Assembly (NCBI GenBank): GCA_900078405.1
Contig: FLTS01000001.1
Location: 2,708,501-2,772,500, forward strand
Direction of reading: 5' to 3'
DNA length: 64,000 nt
Source of the DNA: an uncultured Stenotrophomonas sp.
GTDB taxonomy: Bacteria; Pseudomonadota; Gammaproteobacteria; Xanthomonadales; Xanthomonadaceae
This document shows, piece by piece, positions 59,567-64,000 of the stretch. Position numbers and translations under genes: made by a program. The notes beneath the pieces were generated by a model, which was not told where the DNA came from, did not search any database, and saw nothing but the letters and a program-made list of their open reading frames with translations. Within the stretch, counting starts at the first letter, position 1. The number at the start of each line of letters is the position of its first letter.

Positions 59567-60037
59567 TTAAAGCCCCAAGAGTTGTTTCTTTTTCTCTTCA
59601 AACTCCTCCCGAGTAAGGAGACCCTTTTCCAGAAGGGTGCCGTACTTTAGAAGTTCATCGGCGACACTGGAAGAGTCGCTTTTTGCTTCGCCCGGCGGAG
59701 CCCAAGACTCAACGTAGCTTTTGATCTCTAATGCTTGGTTGTAGCACTCCTCGCTGAGAAATGTGGCGGCATTCTCGTCTGCTACAGCGTCGAAGGCTCC
59801 ACCACTAAGAGTGAACCCGCTATTGAATTGCTTGCCGCCAGCGATAGAGAACTGGATGAACCCAACGACCCGGCTTGGCTTTTTGACTTCAACAGAAGTG
59901 ATCTGTCGGATCGGAATCGTCTTGTCCCGCTTAACAGCGAAGAATCCGCCTTCCTTCTCGATTCTTATCGAATCGCTCGTGACAGTCACGGTCTTGCCTT
60001 GCAGGGCCTTCAGAACGAACATGTTTTCGGTGGTCAT
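59567..60037 (-). CDS. DUF4429/SHOCT domain protein (cassette)
   Basis: The 156-residue protein has a PH-like DUF4429-type domain (VTVTSDSIRIEKEGGFFAVK, IGFIQFSIAGG region) and a C-terminal SHOCT motif (ELLKYGTLLEKGLLTREEF). SHOCT is a short oligomerisation element seen in many bacterial envelope and phage proteins. It is the first gene of a two-gene cassette. Physiological role is unknown. Confidence 0.8.
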   Translation of the reverse strand: MTTENMFVLKALQGKTVTVTSDSIRIEKEGGFFAVKRDKTIPIRQITSVEVKKPSRVVGFIQFSIAGGKQFNSGFTLSGGAFDAVADENAATFLSEECYNQALEIKSYVESWAPPGEAKSDSSSVADELLKYGTLLEKGLLTREEFEEKKKQLLGL

Positions 60038-60054
60038 AGAACTCTCTCTAGCAA

Positions 60055-60114
60055 GCCTAACGCCTGAATTAAGCCGCGCCGCGAAGCGGCGTCGGCTTGA
60101 ATGAATTGTTAGGC
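60055..60114 (-). other. attC site 3
   Basis: GCCTAAC to GTTAGGC, 60 bp, common centre CGCCGC/GCGGCG. Confidence 0.92.
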
Positions 60115-60435
60115 CGCAACCCGTGCAAGAGAACGGACTACGCTCTCGCAGGCTGCAGCCAGCTCTATGAAGTCTCGCTGCTCCGGGTCTGTGGCAAGAG
60201 CATCTTGGATGGCAGAAAAATCTGCCTCACCGAATTGCGGGACTGTGAAGCTAGACCCAGCCAAAGCACTGTCTCCGGTAGCAATTACCGCAGTTGCTTT
60301 GGCAATGATTTCACGCTTGAACTGAGCATTTGGGTCAGATGCCTCCGGCTCCCAGATTGCGGTGCCATGTGGAGCGGTGTTCCAAGGCTCGAAGAGCAAG
60401 CGCAATGTGACCATTTTATACTCTAGCTGAGACAT
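60109..60435 (-). CDS. Cassette-encoded protein of unknown function (108 aa)
   Basis: Small soluble protein starting MSQLEYKMVTLRLLFEPW, with SSFTVPQFGEADFSAIQDAL and a helical C-terminus. Its TAA lies in attC 3 and its start is 20 bases from attC 2. Not recognised. Confidence 0.7.
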   Translation of the reverse strand: MSQLEYKMVTLRLLFEPWNTAPHGTAIWEPEASDPNAQFKREIIAKATAVIATGDSALAGSSFTVPQFGEADFSAIQDALATDPEQRDFIELAAACESVVRSLARVAA

Positions 60436-60454
60436 GCGAGATTCTCCATTTGCG

Positions 60455-60514
60455 GCCTAACGCCTGAATTAAGCCGAGCCGCGAAGCGGCTTCGGCTTGA
60501 ATGAATTGTTAGCC
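60455..60514 (-). other. attC site 2
   Basis: GCCTAAC to GTTAGCC, 60 bp, GAGCCGC/GCGGCTTC centre. Confidence 0.92.
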
Positions 60515-61162
60515 CCCGTTGCCGGGGGCCCATGAGACCTTGTCGATGAGGAACGCGCGATACACCGCTGGAGCCATGTAACTGTAAAAGTCCTCAGCCC
60601 GCCGTTTGAACACGGCGGAAGCCGCTACACCGAACAGAAGCGCCAGAATGCCGCCGCACCATGTGGAAGCAAGAAAAAGCGCGGCAATACCGGACGCGAC
60701 CGAGATGAACGCGCAATTGCGATAGAAGCCGTACCTGGACAAGTACACCATGAACGTGGTGCTTAGCTGCTTGGTCTCCACGTATTCCTTGCAGATGGCA
60801 TACGGGTTATCGATCTTGCCGTTGAGGGAGCCCATGTACTTGGATCGGATTTCCTCTTTAAGGAGAGTCTCCTCGTGGCTGTGTTTTTCTTTTGGTTTTG
60901 ATACCCAACCGAGGATGTACTTCAAGGCGTACCGATCAAAGTAGTTTGCAAAAGGCTCTATGACCATGCCGAAAAGCGTGAAGGCGAGCGGCGCAGCAAC
61001 AAGGGTGATTGCTGCTGGGAAAGTGGAGAGCGCGTCAAATAGCTCTTTGAGCGTAAGGCCGCCGTAGGCCACAAAGAACGCGACCAAAACAAGCATGGCC
61101 AGGAGGCCGGTGAGGAAGAACGAGAAGATGTCCCACAGAGAGACTCTAATTTTCTCAACCAT
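60509..61162 (-). CDS. Polytopic membrane protein (cassette, 217 aa)
   Basis: About four TM helices: FSFFLTGLLAMLVLVAFFVA, FPAAITLVAAPLAFTLFGMV, and two around AFISVASGIAALFLAS and GGILALLFGVAASAVF. A soluble cytosolic segment (SKPKEKHSHEETLLKEEIRS) lies between the pairs. The layout resembles membrane effector or sensor proteins in defence cassettes, but no domain was recognised. Confidence 0.72.
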   Translation of the reverse strand: MVEKIRVSLWDIFSFFLTGLLAMLVLVAFFVAYGGLTLKELFDALSTFPAAITLVAAPLAFTLFGMVIEPFANYFDRYALKYILGWVSKPKEKHSHEETLLKEEIRSKYMGSLNGKIDNPYAICKEYVETKQLSTTFMVYLSRYGFYRNCAFISVASGIAALFLASTWCGGILALLFGVAASAVFKRRAEDFYSYMAPAVYRAFLIDKVSWAPGNGG

Positions 61163-61181
61163 CTTGGATCTCTCTCTAGGG

Positions 61182-61241
61182 GGCTAACGCCTGAGTTAAG
61201 CCGCGCCGCGCAGCGGCGTCGGCTTGGACGAAATGTTAGGC
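61182..61241 (-). other. attC site 1 (closest to attI)
   Basis: GGCTAAC to GTTAGGC, 60 bp; loop CGCAG instead of CGAAG and GGACGAAAT instead of GAATGAATT in the right arm. It follows the abiV-like cassette gene. Confidence 0.9.
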
Positions 61242-61904
61242 GGCAGGCCGGGAGACGAAGGCATAGATTGCTTCCTCTAGGCTGACGTTGCCGCCGTTTA
61301 TGCGCTCAAGATAGAACGGCGAAAACTCATCTTGGCCCATGATTTCCTGAATCTTGCTGCTGGACAGGGTATAGAAGAAGTCGCTGGCCGCTGTGGTGGA
61401 CGCTGGCTCATTGTTAGCCTGGTGCTGTTTAGCTCGCGCCAGACAATGTTGGGCGAGGCGTACCGCGTCACGCGCGGCGACAGGACGCACCAAGTCTTTT
61501 GGGTTTTGGATCGAGCCATCCGCGAGAACACCCGTATACATCGACGGCTCTCGACCGCGGCGCAGGCTGCCCATAAGTTCAAGGGACGTATCAAGCGCCC
61601 CCTCCATATTCTCTCGCTGCGTCAGGCTCAGCGATGGCCCAAAGGCGGCAATGATCTTTGACTTGTGATCTAGAAGGTTGTTCCAAGTCTTCTTGAGAAC
61701 TTGCCGATCCGCCAGGTTTCGACCTGAGGCGCCGAATGCTAAGGCGGATTTGCCTACTTCCTCGATGGCCGCAACAGCAAGGAAGTAGGCGCGTGCGAAA
61801 TGCTCGGCACTTAGCAACGTTTCCGCCTCTTCAACTAGCGCAGTGGCGTTATCAAGCGACGCGACCGAAAGCTTCAAAAGTGTTTGCTTGCTGAGTTCTC
61901 TCAT
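61236..61904 (-). CDS. abiV: AbiV family abortive infection protein (first cassette)
   Basis: The 222-residue helical protein has the AbiV/HEPN-like signature ARAYFLAVAAIEEVGKSALA (37-56), with EExxK, in its first helical bundle. AbiV of Lactococcus blocks phage translation after infection. Its position directly beside attI is the most strongly expressed slot of an integron and holds the most recently inserted cassette. Start MRELSKQT at 61904; an upstream codon is within attI. Confidence 0.82.
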   Translation of the reverse strand: MRELSKQTLLKLSVASLDNATALVEEAETLLSAEHFARAYFLAVAAIEEVGKSALAFGASGRNLADRQVLKKTWNNLLDHKSKIIAAFGPSLSLTQRENMEGALDTSLELMGSLRRGREPSMYTGVLADGSIQNPKDLVRPVAARDAVRLAQHCLARAKQHQANNEPASTTAASDFFYTLSSSKIQEIMGQDEFSPFYLERINGGNVSLEEAIYAFVSRPAA

Positions 61905-62075
61905 ATGCTGCCTAACACCTAGTCGGCCGCTCAACTGCGGCGTAGCTCCGAGTATGGAGGCTTCTTCCCGGCGTGGGAATCAGGGGAATCCTACCTGACA
62001 TCAATGGGTTGGAGGATGGTTGTGCTCTGGTCCAGGTAACAGGCTGCCTGTGTTATGCCGCAGGAGTGCTGTTCT
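61905..62075 (-). promoter_or_regulatory. attI region and intI leader
   Basis: GCCTAAC at 61910-61916 (GTTAGGC on the array strand) is the junction where new cassettes enter. The following sequence to 62075 contains no ORF and no attC-like stem, as expected of attI. A promoter for the array (Pc) should be here or inside intI; no convincing -35/-10 pair was found by eye. AGGAG at 62062 serves intI. Confidence 0.7.
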
Positions 62076-63101
62076 ATGGATTACACGCCCCAACCATCCG
62101 GTGTAGCGGAAGCGCAGCCACCACGTCTGCTCGACCAAGTCAGGGAGCAGATCAGGCTGCGGCATTACAGTGTCCGTACCGAGCAGGCTTATGTCGGGTG
62201 GATTCGGCGCTTCATTCTTGCCAATGGCAAACGCCATCCGAAGGGGTTGGGGGCAGAGGAGGTCGAGGGTTTCCTCACCCGCTTGGCGACACGGGGCAAT
62301 GTGGCCGCTTCCACCCAGAATCAGGCGCTGTCGGCCTTGCTGTTCCTCTACCGGGTGGTATTGGGCGTCGAGTTGCCGTGGATGGAGGAGGTGGTGCGAG
62401 CGAAGCGGCCGCGACGTTTGCCGGTGGTGTTGGCGCAGGAGGAGGTTGCGCGGCTGTTGTCGGCGATGCCGGAAGGGTGGCAGGAGTTGATGGCGCGTTT
62501 GCTGTACGGCACCGGCATGCGCTTGATGGAATGCCTGCGGTTACGGGTCAAGGACGTGGATTTTGCACGCCGGGAAATCTGCGTGCGCAGTGGCAAGGGC
62601 AACAAGGACAGGAGGGTGCCGCTGCCCGAAAGCCTGCGCGAGCGTTTGCTGCGGCAGCGTGAGCGCGCGTTGCTGGTGCATCAGGCCGACCTTGAGAAGG
62701 GGCAGGGCCGTGCGTATCTGCCGCATGCGTTGGCGCGCAAATATCCCAATGCGGATGCAGAGCCGGGTTGGCAGTACCTGTTCCCGTCCGAACGGGTTTC
62801 CGTTGATCCGCGCAGTGGCCGGGCCGGCCGCCACCATGCGGGCGAGGAAACAGTGCAGCGCGCGATCAAGCAGGCCCGCACGCGTGCCGGTATTGCCAAG
62901 CCGGCCACCTGTCATTCGCTGCGGCATTCCTTTGCCACGCATTTGCTCGAGGCCGGCCACGATATCCGCACCGTGCAAGAGCTGCTGGGCCACAAGGATG
63001 TGGCGACCACGCAGATCTATACGCATGTGCTGGGCCGCGGTGCCGGTGGGTTGTTGAGTCCGCTGGACCGGTTGCCGGGTGTGGGGCTCGATTCGGATTG
63101 A
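62076..63101 (+). CDS. intI: Integron integrase (IntI)
   Basis: The 341-residue tyrosine recombinase has catalytic Arg149 (YGTGMRLMECLRLR), Lys174, His280 and Arg283 (CHSLRHSFATHLL), His306 (QELLGHKD) and Tyr315 (TTQIYTHVLG), all present. The integron-specific extra region RKYPNADAEPGWQYLFPSER to GRHH (221-254) separates it from phage integrases. RBS AGGAG at 62062 selects ATG 62076 over 62055. No frameshift or stop is seen, whereas many Xanthomonas integron integrases are reported as broken. It recombines attC bottom strands with attI. Confidence 0.95.
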   Translation: MDYTPQPSGVAEAQPPRLLDQVREQIRLRHYSVRTEQAYVGWIRRFILANGKRHPKGLGAEEVEGFLTRLATRGNVAASTQNQALSALLFLYRVVLGVELPWMEEVVRAKRPRRLPVVLAQEEVARLLSAMPEGWQELMARLLYGTGMRLMECLRLRVKDVDFARREICVRSGKGNKDRRVPLPESLRERLLRQRERALLVHQADLEKGQGRAYLPHALARKYPNADAEPGWQYLFPSERVSVDPRSGRAGRHHAGEETVQRAIKQARTRAGIAKPATCHSLRHSFATHLLEAGHDIRTVQELLGHKDVATTQIYTHVLGRGAGGLLSPLDRLPGVGLDSD

Positions 63102-63105
63102 CGGT

Positions 63106-63125
63106 GTGCCGGGCAAGCCCGGCAC
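63106..63125. terminator. GTGCCGGGC/GCCCGGCAC hairpin between intI and ilvD
   Basis: A perfect 9-bp stem with an AA loop begins 5 bases after the intI stop and 30 bases before the end of the convergent ilvD gene. It may terminate both transcripts, but no T-run follows and it matches the dispersed CGGGCAAGCCCG palindrome family. Confidence 0.5.
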
Positions 63126-63135
63126 CTGTGGGCTT

Positions 63136-64000
63136 TCAGCCCTCCAGCAGCGCCTTGTCGCGCACCGCACCCTTGTCGGCGCTGGTGGCCAGCAGGGCGT
63201 AGGCCTTCAATGCGGTGCTGACCTTGCGCGGGCGCGGCAATGCGGGCTTCCAGCCGCGTGCGGCCTGCGCGTCGCGGCGGCGGGCGAGTTCGGCTTCATC
63301 CACCAGCAGATCGATGCCGCGTTGCGGGATGTCGATGCGGATGCGGTCGCCGTCGCGCACCAGTGCAATGCTGCCGCCGGCGGCGGCTTCCGGCGAGCAG
63401 TGGCCGATGCTCAGGCCGGAAGTGCCGCCGGAAAAGCGGCCGTCGGTGAGCAGGGCGCAGGCTTTGCCCAGCCCTTTCGATTTCAGGTAGGAGGTCGGGT
63501 ACAGCATTTCCTGCATGCCGGGGCCGCCCTTCGGGCCTTCGTAGCGGATGACGACCACTTCGCCGGCCTGCACTTCATCGCCGAGGATGCCCTTCACTGC
63601 CGCGTCCTGGCTTTCGTAGACGCGGGCGCGGCCTTCGAACACGAGGATGGATTCGTCAACGCCCGCCGTCTTGACCACGCAGCCGTCGGCGGCCAGGTTG
63701 CCGTACAGCACCGCCAGTCCGCCCTCGCTGGAGTAGGCGTGGGCCACGTCACGGATGCAGCCTTCGTCGCGGTCCACGTCCAGCGACGGCCAGCGCGTGT
63801 TCTGGCTGAAGGCCACCTGCGTCGGGATACCGGCCGGGCCGGCCTTGTAGAACGTGTGGACGGCCGGGTCCTGCGTCTGCGTCACGTCCCACCGCGCGAT
63901 GGCCTCGCCCAGGGTGCGGCTGTGCACGGTCGGCGCATCGGCATGCAGCAGGCCGCCGCGCGCCAGTTCGCCGAGGATGGCCATGATGCCGCCGGCGCGG
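63136..64000 (-). CDS. ilvD: Dihydroxy-acid dehydratase, C-terminal part (truncated by window)
   Basis: The 287 visible residues include [40 protein letters not shown] and the tail [20 protein letters not shown] of this [Fe-S] dehydratase of branched-chain amino acid synthesis. The frame remains open to the window edge ([10 protein letters not shown]), so the N-terminus lies beyond 64000. It is the known chromosomal neighbour of Xanthomonas integrons. Confidence 0.95.
   Translation of the reverse strand, partial: RAGGIMAILGELARGGLLHADAPTVHSRTLGEAIARWDVTQTQDPAVHTFYKAGPAGIPTQVAFSQNTRWPSLDVDRDEGCIRDVAHAYSSEGGLAVLYGNLAADGCVVKTAGVDESILVFEGRARVYESQDAAVKGILGDEVQAGEVVVIRYEGPKGGPGMQEMLYPTSYLKSKGLGKACALLTDGRFSGGTSGLSIGHCSPEAAAGGSIALVRDGDRIRIDIPQRGIDLLVDEAELARRRDAQAARGWKPALPRPRKVSTALKAYALLATSADKGAVRDKALLEG

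Larger units (their letters stand above)
51200..63101 (-). mobile_element. Chromosomal (sedentary-type) integron with 17-18 cassettes
   Basis: The platform is intI (62076-63101, plus strand), an attI-like region (61905-62075), and a cassette array extending left to about 51.8 kb, possibly 51.2 kb. Sixteen attC sites share the frame GCCTAAC...TTAAGCCG-stem-CGGCTTGAATGAATTGTTAGGC, mostly 60 bp long. Cassette genes are read on the minus strand, away from intI, except one. Their GC content is lower and more variable than the chromosome. The ilvD gene on the far side of intI marks the classical Xanthomonas integron locus. Confidence 0.95.

Noticed and set aside
52276-61241. CRISPR array
   Set aside because: The repeats are about 60 bp, palindromic, contain GTTAG/CTAAC ends, and enclose genes of 200-800 bp rather than short spacers. 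They are attC sites.
61905-62300. A specific Pc promoter for the cassette array
   Set aside because: TTGATG with TGATTC on the minus strand near 61980-62003 and a TGTAAT near 62164 were examined; none has an acceptable -35/-10 pair.

Overview
Organism and overall character: this is GC-rich chromosomal DNA from a gammaproteobacterium of the Xanthomonadaceae, most likely close to Stenotrophomonas, Pseudoxanthomonas or Xanthomonas. The evidence is an Ax21-family gene, GTAG-ended palindromes like the SMAG repeats of Stenotrophomonas, and an integron whose integrase lies beside ilvD, the site known for Xanthomonas integrons. No rRNA, tRNA or CRISPR array was seen.

Region 1 (1-12.3 kb): the end of an S9 peptidase gene, then a minus-strand operon RDD > SpoIIM > DUF4129 > DUF4350 > MoxR > DUF58, mostly joined by ATGA overlaps. 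A 0.7-kb multi-hairpin repeat splits MoxR from DUF58. DUF2167, gamma-carbonic anhydrase, META/DUF4377 lipoprotein and uppP genes follow.

Region 2 (12.3-19.4 kb): a nitrogen regulon, glnA > glnK > amtB > ntrB > ntrC. glnA has two NtrC-type dyads and a sigma-54 promoter. A third NtrC dyad abuts the ntrB start. A second copy of the multi-hairpin repeat separates ntrB from ntrC.

Region 3 (19.4-27.8 kb): an ECF sigma factor overlapping a Ser/Thr kinase-TPR gene, two tandem Cu/Zn-SOD lipoproteins, SMAG-like repeats, an uncharacterised gene, a thiolase, and a Fic protein behind a perfect 13-bp dyad.

Region 4 (28.0-39.1 kb): a tightly coupled seven-gene plus-strand island: SNF2 helicase, KTSC protein, small ORF, Rad50/RloC-like ATPase with a zinc-hook CPLC and a HEPN-like RNxxxxH motif, type III-like methyltransferase, RhuM protein and type III Res. 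It looks like a composite anti-phage system and is the best candidate here for a poorly described system.

Region 5 (39.1-51.2 kb): housekeeping genes hemD-hemX-hemY, a thioesterase, a rhodanese-secB-gpsA block, ax21, two DODA/LigB dioxygenases around a LysR gene, and ETF-ubiquinone oxidoreductase.

Region 6 (51.2-64 kb): a chromosomal integron. An apparently intact intI reads right. Sixteen well-formed attC sites plus one degenerate site lie to its left, with cassette genes almost all read away from intI. The attI-proximal cassette encodes an AbiV-like abortive infection protein. Others include FosX, two HEPN-like proteins, a 20-residue-repeat secreted protein, a GFA-family gene with a nonsense codon, and one gene in reverse orientation. 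Truncated ilvD closes the window.
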